Assembly: GCA_016295275.1 (NCBI GenBank)
Contig: JAEDLN010000007.1
Coordinates: 1-28,840 of the forward strand
Length of the DNA stretch: 28,840 nt
Direction: 5' to 3'
DNA from: Kiritimatiellia bacterium
GTDB lineage: Bacteria > Verrucomicrobiota > Kiritimatiellia > RFP12 > UBA3636
Of this stretch, positions 15,605 through 24,058 are shown in pieces (position 1 is the first letter of the stretch; each line of letters begins with the position of its first letter). The notes beneath the pieces are model-generated. The model did no database searches. It was not told where the DNA came from and was given only the letters and a program-made list of their open reading frames with translations. The translations under genes and the position numbers were made by a program.

Positions 15605-15640
15605 TTAGTTGGCCCAATCGACGGAGTAGGCGGAGAAAAT
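15605..15640 (-). pseudogene. relic of a pilin gene 3' end
   Basis: On the minus strand these bases read ...FSAYSVDWAN followed by TAA. The last 24 bases (15607-15630) are identical to the last coding bases of the intact pilin gene (19752-19775), which ends in YSVDWAN. Just upstream, AAAGG-like sequence coding for A-A-K-G in another phase resembles the T-A-K-G of the intact tail, suggesting a frameshift in a decayed duplicate. No start, N-terminal helix or prepilin motif is present nearby. It could instead be a conserved sequence element shared by chance of recombination. Confidence 0.45.
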
Positions 15641-15910
15641 ATCCCTTTTGCGGCTGATTGGATAAAGAAAAAGCACTTGCCTTGGCGAAACAGACGACGA
15701 TGAATGCTTGCGGGCAATAGATGAAATCCATCCGCCCGGCAGTGGGCAGAAAGCCTACAGCGATGGTCTGAAATCGTCTGCAATGCCGTGCGTTGCAAAA
15801 CATTCCGCGCAACGCGTTCCATGTTTACGATGTTTTCCGCCGGCAACAGGTTTTTTTAGACCCACGTTGATGCAAAAAGACTCTTGACTTACTTCAAAAC
15901 AATATACCTG

Positions 15911-17035
15911 TCACTTTTCAGGGTACTCTACACAAAGAAGTTTCTCAACTCGATGCGTTTCATACTCCATTATCGTGTCTCGGATCACCGAGCGTTCCGA
16001 TTTGTCATCGAGAATCAAAAAGACAGGATCGACGTCAAAGCGCATAACGCGACAAAATGAATCCTTGCTTGCCTTCACCTGCGGTTTCAATTTGTACAAC
16101 TCTTTATGGTCATTTACTGGGAAAACGGCATCCAGAGAAGCTGAGAGTGTTTTCCCTTGCCGCAAGTAGAGAGACCATTTGAACTTTCCGTCATCCGTTC
16201 GTTCTGCTTCAGAAGAAACATAGCAGTCGGCATCTCCATCATTGTCCGCATCAAGATGCACGGCATAAACAGCCACTTTGTTTTTTTCACCGACATCCAT
16301 TTTGACCTTCCGCCGATACTCCGCCACAAATGTGGCAAAATCGTCGGATTCAATCATTCCGCCGCCTCGCCGCAAGTCCCCCTTGGGCATTCTATATGGC
16401 GGTCGCCGTGTGAACGGGCTGTACGGCACATCCTTCGCCGGCTTAAAGTCGAATCCGAAATACCATTCAGGGTAAAGTCTCTCAATTCCGGCAACAACAT
16501 CCCTTTGAAAGAAGGTATCAACATCCGGCTGTATCTCACGGAGCATAAACTTGTTTTCCGGCATAAGCGTGAACATGCAATCAGGTGTCGGCCTAACCTC
16601 ACGCCTGTCTCCATTTCCGCAATCTTCCTCAATGCCGGCATTCATACCCAATCCGACAACTGCATCTGGTTTATCTGTATACGACACCTTGTAGAAAGAA
16701 TCAGAATGACATAGAAAATGGATTTCCCCGGAAAAGAAAACCTGTGAGAACGTTTTGCTCCCTCCTTTTTTCCATATTTTCCAGACAGAACCAGTCCTAT
16801 CTTCCTCCTCAGATGGGGAGGCCGTCATCAGTTCATTCCTTCCGTCGCCATCCAAATCGACAAATATACAACGCACATACCATTCATGGTCTGGATAGAA
16901 ATCTCTCCACCGAGAAGTGTCGAAACTCTCCTGCAGCAATTGACTGTGAAATGCCCATTTGCCATTGCAATCAGCACAAGCCGGAACAGACATCAGTAAT
17001 AATGAAAGGACCATGACTGCTTTGCGTTTCATCAT
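15911..17035 (-). CDS. secreted/periplasmic protein with calcium-type DxDGD loops
   Basis: A 374-residue exported protein of unknown function. Residues 1-22 are a signal peptide (MMKRKAVMVLSLLLMSVPACA). The Cys in VPAC could also make it a lipoprotein. FVDLDGDGRNELMTA (about residues 57-71) and VHLDADNDGDADCYVS (about 274-289) are FG-GAP/EF-hand-like calcium loops. The rest is mixed alpha/beta with several cysteines. The start overlaps the stop of the upstream gene in the form ATGATGA, with GGAGG four bases before the first ATG and seven before the second. The two genes are therefore coupled and probably work together. A partner, inhibitor or surface co-factor of the lysozyme-like protein is possible, but nothing in the sequence proves it. 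No terminator is evident downstream. Confidence 0.75.
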   Translation of the reverse strand: MMKRKAVMVLSLLLMSVPACADCNGKWAFHSQLLQESFDTSRWRDFYPDHEWYVRCIFVDLDGDGRNELMTASPSEEEDRTGSVWKIWKKGGSKTFSQVFFSGEIHFLCHSDSFYKVSYTDKPDAVVGLGMNAGIEEDCGNGDRREVRPTPDCMFTLMPENKFMLREIQPDVDTFFQRDVVAGIERLYPEWYFGFDFKPAKDVPYSPFTRRPPYRMPKGDLRRGGGMIESDDFATFVAEYRRKVKMDVGEKNKVAVYAVHLDADNDGDADCYVSSEAERTDDGKFKWSLYLRQGKTLSASLDAVFPVNDHKELYKLKPQVKASKDSFCRVMRFDVDPVFLILDDKSERSVIRDTIMEYETHRVEKLLCVEYPEK

Positions 17036-19614
17036 TCCACCTCCGCAGAATTGGCGTCCTCGTAGACAACGGGGACATAGTTGTTGCTGTTTGTGTACAG
17101 GACCCAATTTGTTGTCACAGGATCGAAATGTATTGGGGTACTGTAGTTCTCTTGCCCCGGGAACGGCAATTGACGCGTTCCCCGGGTGCCGTTGTACAAT
17201 GTCATTATGGACCACTGTCGCGCCGATATTACTGTACCACCGACATTTGTCGTAACATGATCTGGCTCGAACCATCGAGTGGAAGGGTCATTCTGATATG
17301 CACTACGATACATAGCCAATATCTGATTATACCTGTTTCTTTTTTGGCGAAGCGTTGTATTCATCGACGCCACATTTGCATGCCAGTCATAGACCTCTGC
17401 CGTCGAGTCCCCGTTTCTGCCTTTGTCGATTTGCGCGATTCCCCATCCATGAGGCGCTCCCCAATTTGGCTTTTCTTTTTGCGCACCGGCGGCATTAAAC
17501 TGGTTGTACACCCTATTGCCGGAGTTCATGCTCTCATGCTTGGCGATCATCCATGCATAAGGCCGGAACTCCGCATCGACATTTTCCGTTATGTAGGCCC
17601 GCGCCGTGGCGTCCGTCGGATTCTTCCCCCGAATTGAGAACGGGTATGATATTGCTGTGGCATCGCCGATACGAATGTCAATCGCGCAGGTGCCGCCAAT
17701 GATTTCATTTTGCAATCCAGACGTGATGCTATACGCTTCCGATCCGGCAAGCGTCATCTGCGGCAAAGTCCGATTGTCGATACCGTCAAATCTTTTGTCC
17801 GCTCGTTCCGTAGTCAGCGAACCGCTCCAAGTTACGTCAATCCATTGCGGCAGGTCCTTGAACTGCGCGGTCAGCCGCGGTGCCGCCGGATCGGCGGTTA
17901 TATAGGCGACACCATTTGCCGGGATAAACGCCCGATAACAGGAGGTCGCTGCATCGGTCGTGTCTGCCAGTCCTGTCGCGGTTGGCATATTGGATTGCAC
18001 AATCTTAAGCGGGAAAAAACCGACAAAGACTGTCGTGGGTAGTTCTCCATCGCTTATGTTCATTGCGTCAATGCTCACGTTGACAGAAAGATCGGCGTTT
18101 ACGGGAGCTGCGTAAACAGCCTTGTCTTTCAGAACCACGGGAGAGAATCCATTTGCTGTATGGCCCTTTTCACCAGCCGCATCCCAAGCTCCATCCTCGT
18201 TATTGACGTAGGCAAGGCCCTCTATCGGGGTATTCCCTGCGGCTTGAATTGACCAAACAGCCTTATCGTTGAATTCGGAAGCTTTTCCAGTGTAAACCGG
18301 ATATTCCTCGCTAAAGAGGAAAACCCCTATGAATGCCATCGTCCCTGCAGGAATTGTTACGGTTTCATTCACCTGTTTATGGACGTTTTGGTCAAGGTCG
18401 CCGGTCACGGAAACCCACTTGACGGGGATCATGTCCGCGCTGTCATTGGGATCGCTGCCTTGCCCGATTTCGGAGCCATCGTCAAGACCATCGCCATCGG
18501 TATCCGGTTCACCGGGATTTGTGCCTGCCTTCGACTCTTCACCATTGGCAAGACCATCGCCGTCCGGATCGGCGTCTAGATTGTTGTCGGGATTGGCGTC
18601 TGTCGAATTGTCCACGGCGGGATCAAAGCCGTCATATTGGCTTTCCCATCCGTCGTTCATGCCATCGCCATCGGAATCGACTGCCTTTGGATTGGTCAGA
18701 GACACGAAATGCTCAAACGCATCGGTTAGACCGTCGCCATCGGTATCAGCACGGGTTCCGAGCGTGAAAAAGACCGATCGGCCGACCGGAGCGGAAACTC
18801 CGCACCCGTAAACGATATTGGTATAGACGATGTTTTCATTGAGCGGAGACGCAACGAGATTCGTTATGATGTCACATGCGGCGTTATGGACATGAGGAAT
18901 GGTGTCCGGCCATGGGAGGTCCGACATTGAAATCGAAAAAGACGCCGGTTTATTCGTTGCAGGATGCGAAGAAAGAAACGACCACGTTCGAGAGAGCAGG
19001 TTTGTCTTTGCGTAGAGGTCGAGCATCTCGTCTGGAAGCGGATGGCTCTCCGGCCAGTTCGCCGTAAAAAAGAGCACGTCATTTGCGATGGATAGCGAGG
19101 TAAAGCAGAGGTTAGTGGAAACCGGTGCGCTACGGTGCGGGGCGCTACGCCGTGGCGAAACGCGCGTCGCCTCAAGCGCCGGCGTTGTCAGACGCCACTC
19201 GCGCACAAGCCGGAAGGGAGAATAAAGGCCTTCTGTGACAAGCTCAAGCGGAGACAAGAAGGGCGTGATCCAATCCTGTGTGAGTTGCGTGTCCGGCACC
19301 ACCATCCAAAAGAGCATGCCATCTGCGTCAATAAACTCGTAGCATCCCGTGGTTTGAGAAATGCTCAAATAGACCGACTCTCCGACACGGGCTTGAAATG
19401 CCGTGGGCCAGGATTCGTCGACAAAGACGAACGAATCGCCCTTTCGGGCTGGGGCATCCATTCCGGGGAGAAATCGTGCGCCGGCGCCTTCTATCAGCCA
19501 GTTTTCCGTGGCGACAGCCATTTCCCATGGCGACGAGGGGCATTGTGTTTGGGCGAAGGCCGCCGTCTGTCCCGCGACAACCATTCCAAAAAGGAAGCGC
19601 GAAAATGTTCTCAT
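17032..19614 (-). CDS. secreted TSP3-repeat protein with lysozyme-like C-terminal domain
   Basis: An 860-residue exported protein. Signal peptide: residues 1-21 (cleavage AFA/QT). Residues 22-280 are beta-rich and unrecognised. Residues about 285-385 contain four thrombospondin type 3-like calcium repeats (DTDGDGLTDAFE, DSDGDGMNDGWE, DPDGDGLANGEE, DTDGDGLDDGSE). Residues 390-670 are further beta-sandwich-like sequence. The C-terminal part from about 680 resembles lysozyme/lytic transglycosylase folds: AWMIAKHES with a candidate catalytic Glu694, GWGIAQID (about 722-729, compare GxxQI), then YDWHANVASMNTTL. This suggests cleavage or binding of peptidoglycan, but the similarity is by motif only. 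The gene has its own promoter six bases before the ATG and no ribosome-binding site. Its stop overlaps the start of the downstream secreted-protein gene. Confidence 0.8.
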   Translation of the reverse strand: MRTFSRFLFGMVVAGQTAAFAQTQCPSSPWEMAVATENWLIEGAGARFLPGMDAPARKGDSFVFVDESWPTAFQARVGESVYLSISQTTGCYEFIDADGMLFWMVVPDTQLTQDWITPFLSPLELVTEGLYSPFRLVREWRLTTPALEATRVSPRRSAPHRSAPVSTNLCFTSLSIANDVLFFTANWPESHPLPDEMLDLYAKTNLLSRTWSFLSSHPATNKPASFSISMSDLPWPDTIPHVHNAACDIITNLVASPLNENIVYTNIVYGCGVSAPVGRSVFFTLGTRADTDGDGLTDAFEHFVSLTNPKAVDSDGDGMNDGWESQYDGFDPAVDNSTDANPDNNLDADPDGDGLANGEESKAGTNPGEPDTDGDGLDDGSEIGQGSDPNDSADMIPVKWVSVTGDLDQNVHKQVNETVTIPAGTMAFIGVFLFSEEYPVYTGKASEFNDKAVWSIQAAGNTPIEGLAYVNNEDGAWDAAGEKGHTANGFSPVVLKDKAVYAAPVNADLSVNVSIDAMNISDGELPTTVFVGFFPLKIVQSNMPTATGLADTTDAATSCYRAFIPANGVAYITADPAAPRLTAQFKDLPQWIDVTWSGSLTTERADKRFDGIDNRTLPQMTLAGSEAYSITSGLQNEIIGGTCAIDIRIGDATAISYPFSIRGKNPTDATARAYITENVDAEFRPYAWMIAKHESMNSGNRVYNQFNAAGAQKEKPNWGAPHGWGIAQIDKGRNGDSTAEVYDWHANVASMNTTLRQKRNRYNQILAMYRSAYQNDPSTRWFEPDHVTTNVGGTVISARQWSIMTLYNGTRGTRQLPFPGQENYSTPIHFDPVTTNWVLYTNSNNYVPVVYEDANSAEVE

Positions 19615-19620
19615 ATTGCG

Positions 19621-19650
19621 ATTCTATCAGAATGGCAAACCAATCGACAA
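19621..19650 (-). promoter_or_regulatory. promoter of the TSP3/lysozyme-like gene, predicted leaderless
   Basis: Minus strand TTGTCG (19645-19650), 18-base spacer, TAGAAT (19621-19626), then six bases to the ATG at 19614. Transcription would start at or next to the start codon, as proposed for mgtC. No Shine-Dalgarno motif is present. Confidence 0.55.
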
Positions 19651-19667
19651 TCATGAATCGTCCTCGC

Positions 19668-19740
19668 GGGCGGGTGGCTAGCCGTCACGGGGCCGGGAGG
19701 CCCGGCGGCCAGTGGCGATGCGTCACGGGTAGAGGAGGGA
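19668..19740. repeat. GC-rich hairpin island D (short)
   Basis: It lies between the pilin stop codon and the TSP3 gene promoter. GCCGGG/CCCGGC around AGG occupies 19692-19706. GTGGCG/CGTCAC around ATG (one G-T wobble) occupies 19712-19726. A weaker GTGGCT/CGTCAC copy ends near 19688. Here the hairpins could also serve to end transcription of the pilus operon, but there is no T-run. Confidence 0.7.
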
Positions 19741-19749
19741 GCGGGAATG

Positions 19750-20793
19750 TCAGTTGGCCCAATCGACGGAGTAGGTTTGGCCTTTGGCGGTATTGCCTTC
19801 GGGTGTCAGGACGCCGGCGAAGGTGACTTTTGAGCCGGTATTGCCGGTTCCGTTGAGCATGGAGAAGACGAGAATATAGTTGCGGTATTCGGTTTTGTCC
19901 AAGCCGTCGTAACGCGGCGGGGTTTCGAAGAGCTTTCCGGTCAGATCGGTGGTCCGGCCGAGACCGAACAAGACGAGGCGCGGGCAGACGCCCTTTGTGA
20001 AATATTCCTCCGGATCGCCTGTGAGAGAATCGGAAAGTTCTTTTGTGAGATTGTAGGAAATGCCGAAAGCGCGATAGATATCGGTGGCGTTCTTTGGATT
20101 GAGCACGACGACGGGGGAGCCGTTTGTGAGGATCGAGGGATAGAATGCGCTCATATCGGGGCGCATGCCGGGACCGCCGTTGCGGAATTGGAGATTGTTT
20201 TCGGAGGCGAAGCCGGTTTGCTGGATGAGGCCATTCGGTCCGTACGCCTGTTTGTTGGAGTAGTTGTGGAGGAGGACGCGGGTGATGCCGGCGTCATTCA
20301 GCGCCTGGACCTCGGCTTCCTTGAGATAGTAGACACCGCAGTTGCCGAGCAAGCTGCTGTTGATACCCGTATTGTTTTTGCGGGCTTCTTCGAGCGTCGT
20401 GGTCGTACCGGTGGTGACGCCCGAAGCGTTGTAGACGACACCGACCTCTTTGATGCCGCAGTAGACGCCCGGAATGGCACCGACGTCGTTTTTCGTCCAG
20501 TCGTATGTTCCCTCCGAACCGGTCCAGGAGCCGGAAGGAGAGACATCCAGGAGGGATTCGACGTAATCGAACATGTTTTTGACGGAATCGGACGATGCGA
20601 TGGCGGTATTGATGGCTCGCTGGATATTGACGACGGAAGCCAATCCGGCCTTGCGTGCGGCATTTCGTTTGATATCGTTGAATTTGCCGACGGCGACGGT
20701 TGCGACGATTGCGAGAACGGCGACGACGAGAACCAGTTCGATCAGCGTAAAGCCTTTCCGGCCGGTTTCATTTGCATGGAGCTGTTGAGACAT
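19750..20793 (-). CDS. type IV pilin / type II secretion pseudopilin-like protein
   Basis: A 347-residue major-prepilin-like protein. Near the N-terminus GRKG/FTLIELVLVVAVLAIVATVAV is a classical prepilin peptidase site (cut between Gly and Phe, with Glu at +5) and hydrophobic helix. The rest is a large exported head domain rich in Asn/Gly/Thr, with cysteines near GVYCG and GNCGVYY and a C-terminus ending YSVDWAN. It is larger than typical pilins (about 150 residues), as is common for PVC pseudopilin-like proteins. The ATG at 20793 is chosen because it gives the usual short leader peptide; AGGA lies about 11 bases upstream. It is the last gene of the mfd-pil operon, 109 bases after pilB. The 3' end is followed by a hairpin island. 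Its last 24 bases are duplicated at 15607-15630. Confidence 0.9.
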   Translation of the reverse strand: MSQQLHANETGRKGFTLIELVLVVAVLAIVATVAVGKFNDIKRNAARKAGLASVVNIQRAINTAIASSDSVKNMFDYVESLLDVSPSGSWTGSEGTYDWTKNDVGAIPGVYCGIKEVGVVYNASGVTTGTTTTLEEARKNNTGINSSLLGNCGVYYLKEAEVQALNDAGITRVLLHNYSNKQAYGPNGLIQQTGFASENNLQFRNGGPGMRPDMSAFYPSILTNGSPVVVLNPKNATDIYRAFGISYNLTKELSDSLTGDPEEYFTKGVCPRLVLFGLGRTTDLTGKLFETPPRYDGLDKTEYRNYILVFSMLNGTGNTGSKVTFAGVLTPEGNTAKGQTYSVDWAN

Positions 20794-20902
20794 GAGCAAG
20801 GGTTCCTTTCTAGACCAGTAAACGGCTCTTCTCCGAAAAAAGTTCGCGCAAAACGCAAAAAAGGAGAAGCGCGGCGTTTCGTGGCATCGAACGTCCGGCA
20901 GG

Positions 20903-22399
20903 CTAAAACGCGATTTCTTCCATGGAAATGAGTCCGGCCTTGGCCTTTGCGAGCAGATCGTCGGCGAGGGTTTTGAATCCTTGATCGGCAAGGTATTTCC
21001 GGAGTTGCGGTTCGGGGGTTCCGGCGGCGATTGCGGACGCGAATTTGGAATCGGGTTCCAGGAGTTCGAAGAGACCGATTCGGCCGACAAAGCCGCGACC
21101 GGCGCAAGCGGGGCATCCGACGGGGCGGAAGACGGGGGTTCCAGACCATTCGGGGTGTTGGAAAAGGGCGGCTTGCGCTTCGGTGATGGTTGCGGGCGCG
21201 TGGCAATGGGGGCAGAGCCGGCGGACGAGGCGTTGAGCCGTACTGAGGCGAAGGGTTGCGGCGATGAGGTGAGGGGAGAGCCCCATATCGGCGAGGCGCG
21301 TCACGGTTGCAACGGCATTGTTCGCGTGCAGGGTTGAGAGGACGAGGTGTCCGGTAAGCGCGGCCTTGACGGCGGTATCGAGCGATTCGGCGTCGCGGAT
21401 TTCACCGATCATGATCACATCGGGATCGTGCCGGAGAAGGGCTCTGAGGGCTTTTTGGAAATTGACTTTGTCGCCGGAGTCGACCTCGCATTGTGCGACG
21501 CCCTCCATTTCGTATTCGACGGGATCTTCGACGGTGAGGACATTCAGCGGCGCGTGGGCGAGCAGGTGTCGGATGGAGGCATAGAGGGTTGTGGTTTTTC
21601 CGGAGCCGGTCGGGCCGGTCAGGAGGACGAGCCCATAGGGGTGTTCGAGGACCCGTTCGAAGGTTTTGCGGTGTTCGCCGGACATGCCGAGCGCCTGGAG
21701 GGAGAGCCGGTCGTCTTCGGACGGCAGAAGGCGCAGGGTAGCGCGTTCGCCGTGCCGGACGGGGAGTGTTGCGACTCGTACATCGTATGGTGCGGTGGCC
21801 CGATGCCAGACGAACGCCCCATCTTGCGGCGCCCGTTTTTCGGCGATATCCAAACCGGAGAGCACCTTGATACGGCTCAGCAAGGCGGCATGGACGGAAG
21901 AGGGGAGGGACAAAAAATCTTCGAGGATTCCGTCGACGCGGAACCGGATGCGGACGGCATTTTGGCCGGGATCGACATGGAGATCGGAGGCATGTCGGAG
22001 GACGGCGCTGCGCAGGAGATTTTCGACCAGCACGACGGCATCGTCGCCGCCGGCGGGGCGGTTTTGGAACGGAGAAGGCTGCAAGCGTTCACCGTAGACG
22101 TTTCGCAATTCGCGCCGCAAGGCATCCTTTGCGGCGGGGATGACGGCAACCTGTTTATCGGGGAAGGCTTTCGACAGTTCTGCAAGGAGGTCGGGCGGCG
22201 TTTCACCGGTTCCGGCGAATGCGACATAGAGGAATTCGGGCGTTTCGCACAGCGGAAGGGCGAGATGATGCAAGGCGATGCGGCCTGGGAGCCGCAAAGC
22301 GGTCCGCGGATCGAGACGGATACTCCGGAAATCGAGCAATCCGTTTTCTTCCAGAAAGGGGGTGACAATCGGTTGAGGCATCGTATTTGCTATCGGCAT
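20903..22399 (-). CDS. pilB: pilus assembly / type II secretion ATPase (PilB/GspE family)
   Basis: A 498-residue cytoplasmic hexameric ATPase that powers pilus extension or pseudopilus assembly. The N-terminal 130 residues form one MshEN/GspE-N-type domain. Walker A is GPTGSGKTTTLY (about residue 261-272), the Asp box is TVEDPVEYEMEG, Walker B is DPDVIMIGEIRD, and the His box is TGHLVLSTLHAN. A zinc-binding tetracysteine is formed by CPHC (about 396) and CPAC (about 430), the hallmark of GspE/PilB as opposed to PilT. The start could be the ATG at 22399 or the one at 22381; neither has a good ribosome-binding site. It begins 21 bases after pilT. Whether the machine is a true pilus or a secretion system cannot be decided, since no platform protein (PilC/GspF) or secretin is in the window. 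Confidence 0.93.
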   Translation of the reverse strand: MPIANTMPQPIVTPFLEENGLLDFRSIRLDPRTALRLPGRIALHHLALPLCETPEFLYVAFAGTGETPPDLLAELSKAFPDKQVAVIPAAKDALRRELRNVYGERLQPSPFQNRPAGGDDAVVLVENLLRSAVLRHASDLHVDPGQNAVRIRFRVDGILEDFLSLPSSVHAALLSRIKVLSGLDIAEKRAPQDGAFVWHRATAPYDVRVATLPVRHGERATLRLLPSEDDRLSLQALGMSGEHRKTFERVLEHPYGLVLLTGPTGSGKTTTLYASIRHLLAHAPLNVLTVEDPVEYEMEGVAQCEVDSGDKVNFQKALRALLRHDPDVIMIGEIRDAESLDTAVKAALTGHLVLSTLHANNAVATVTRLADMGLSPHLIAATLRLSTAQRLVRRLCPHCHAPATITEAQAALFQHPEWSGTPVFRPVGCPACAGRGFVGRIGLFELLEPDSKFASAIAAGTPEPQLRKYLADQGFKTLADDLLAKAKAGLISMEEIAF

Positions 22400-22420
22400 A
22401 AAGAGGTGGGACGGAGTCCG

Positions 22421-23548
22421 TCAGCGCGAGGTGCGCAAGCGTTCGCGCAGGATTTCGCGGTTTCGGGTTTGTGCGAGTGCGGTTTCATCGTCGATCAGGC
22501 GTTCCGAAACGAGTCGTACGAGATCCTGTTCGAGGGTTCTCATGCCGTTTTTCGTACCGATTTCCATTGCGGAGTAGATTTGTGCGGAGCGGCCGGTCGC
22601 GATCAGGTTTGCGATTGCGGGAGTATTGAAGAGGAGTTCGCCGCAAGCGATCCGTTCGAGAGGGGCGCCGGGGGCCGTTCGTTTGGGGAGGAGACGCTGG
22701 GCGAAGATGCACCGGAGAACGAGAGCGAGCTGTCGGCGGATGGCGTCTTGCTCTTCGGAGGGGAAGACGGCACACAGGCGTTCGATGGCGCCGGTGCAAT
22801 CGCCGGCGTGCAGGGTTGCGAAGACGAGGTGGCCTGTTTCGGCGGCTGTGATAGCGGTCCGGATGGTCGGGAGGTCGCGGATTTCACCGACAAGGATGAC
22901 ATCGGGGTCTTGGCGAAGCGAAGAAACGAGGGCGGTATGGAAATCGGGCGCATCGCGACCGATTTGGCGTTGGCGGACGAGTGCGCGGCGGCTGGCGTGG
23001 ATGTATTCGACGGGATCCTCGATCGTGATGATATGGCAATCGCGGGAGGCGTTGATGGCATCGATGAGGGTTGCCAGCGTCGTTGATTTGCCGGAACCGG
23101 TCGCGCCGGTGACAATGACGAGACCATTCGGGCAGCGCGTACATTCCATCAGTTCGGCAGGAAGTCCGAGTTCCTCGAGGGAGAGAAAGCGGTCGTTCAG
23201 GCGGCGCAGAGCGATTGCGACGGCACCGCGTTCGCGAAAGACATTGAAGCGGTAGCGTTTTCCGGATGGGGACGTGACGGCGCCGTCGGCGGAGCCGGTC
23301 GTCTGGAATCGTTCCACGGGCGAAACGCCCTCCGGGAGCGAAGTTGCGGCCAGATGCATACCGATGTCGGAGACGAGAGCGGCGGAGAGCGTGCCGATTT
23401 CGGGCATTGCGCGGCGCAGCGCGCCTTGAATCCGGAGGCGCACGGGTTCGTCGGACGAGAGATGGATATCGCTGGCGCCGGTCGATTCGCAGCAATCGAA
23501 GAGGCTATGGAGGACGGCGATGGCGTCTGAAGCGAGAGAATGGGTCAT
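22421..23548 (-). CDS. pilT: PilT-like pilus retraction ATPase
   Basis: A 375-residue hexameric ATPase of the PilT branch. SDIHLSSDEPVRLRIQG (about residues 26-42) is the PilT N-terminal signature. Walker A GATGSGKSTTLA lies near residue 148, Walker B DPDVILVGEIRD near 212, and His box TGHLVFATLHA near 235. The AIRNLIRE motif needed for retraction in model PilT appears here as PAIANLIATG near 306, so the charged end of that motif is changed. No tetracysteine is present. The gene overlaps the upstream PilO-like gene by four bases (ATGA). Presence of a PilT homologue next to PilB favours a retractable type IV pilus over a type II secretion system. Confidence 0.9.
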   Translation of the reverse strand: MTHSLASDAIAVLHSLFDCCESTGASDIHLSSDEPVRLRIQGALRRAMPEIGTLSAALVSDIGMHLAATSLPEGVSPVERFQTTGSADGAVTSPSGKRYRFNVFRERGAVAIALRRLNDRFLSLEELGLPAELMECTRCPNGLVIVTGATGSGKSTTLATLIDAINASRDCHIITIEDPVEYIHASRRALVRQRQIGRDAPDFHTALVSSLRQDPDVILVGEIRDLPTIRTAITAAETGHLVFATLHAGDCTGAIERLCAVFPSEEQDAIRRQLALVLRCIFAQRLLPKRTAPGAPLERIACGELLFNTPAIANLIATGRSAQIYSAMEIGTKNGMRTLEQDLVRLVSERLIDDETALAQTRNREILRERLRTSR

Positions 23549-24057
23549 AGGACAATCCTAATCTGCCAAACGGCGGTAGCGTTGCCTGCGCGCAGTTCCG
23601 TCCAGGAAACGGATACGACGGAAAGTTCCGGATAATCGGGTCCGCTCAGAAGTTCGAGAGCCTGAAGGATTTCGGCAAAGCTTCCGATCAAGGAAAGCGT
23701 CCATTCGGACGATTGGTTTTTCCGGAGGGTTTCTCCGGCGATTTGGAGACCGGCCTGGCGGAACGCATTTCGTGCGGCGGAGAGGGCGAGGACGGGTGAG
23801 GCGGCGCGGTGAGCGGCGGCATCAGGAGTGCGATTTCGGGCGGGAGCGTTCTCGAGGAGTTGTGTTTTTTCCGTTTTCAGCAAGTGGTTTCGTTCGGCGA
23901 GCCAATCGAGACCGCCGAGCGATTCGATTTCCGTTTGGGCGGCAACGATATGGGTTCGTTTCGGCGATGCGAAGGCGAACCAGAACAGAGAGGCGAGGAG
24001 GACGGCCGGGAGGATGGCAACGAACCAGCGGTCGGAGGTTTTCAGGGACAATGGCAT
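23545..24057 (-). CDS. PilO/GspM-like pilus assembly protein
   Basis: A 170-residue bitopic membrane protein. Residues about 12-31 form a transmembrane helix (FVAILPAVLLASLFWFAF). A short coiled coil follows (about 35-75). The end is a ferredoxin-like half (EWTLSLIGSFAEILQALELL... then LSVVSVSWTEL), as in PilO and GspM. These proteins form the inner-membrane alignment subcomplex with PilN and PilM. Identification rests on architecture and position between the PilM/N-like and PilT genes; sequence identity in this family is always low. It starts one base after the stop of the PilM/N-like gene and ends inside the pilT start. Confidence 0.7.
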   Translation of the reverse strand: MPLSLKTSDRWFVAILPAVLLASLFWFAFASPKRTHIVAAQTEIESLGGLDWLAERNHLLKTEKTQLLENAPARNRTPDAAAHRAASPVLALSAARNAFRQAGLQIAGETLRKNQSSEWTLSLIGSFAEILQALELLSGPDYPELSVVSVSWTELRAGNATAVWQIRIVL

Positions 24058-24058
24058 A

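Noticed and set aside
15529..15846. A 105-codon minus-strand frame upstream of lspA
   Set aside because: No RBS or recognisable feature, it runs into the hairpin island's neighbour region in a proline-rich phase, and the pilin-tail match is in a different frame.
20794..20902. Possible terminator/attenuator between pilB and the pilin gene (CTTCTCC/GGAGAAG arms)
   Set aside because: The arms are separated by a loop of more than 25 bases and the T-runs are inside the loop, so it is not a convincing terminator.
21347..23086. A 579-codon open frame antisense to pilB and pilT
   Set aside because: The opposite strand carries complete ATPase motifs; this frame has none.
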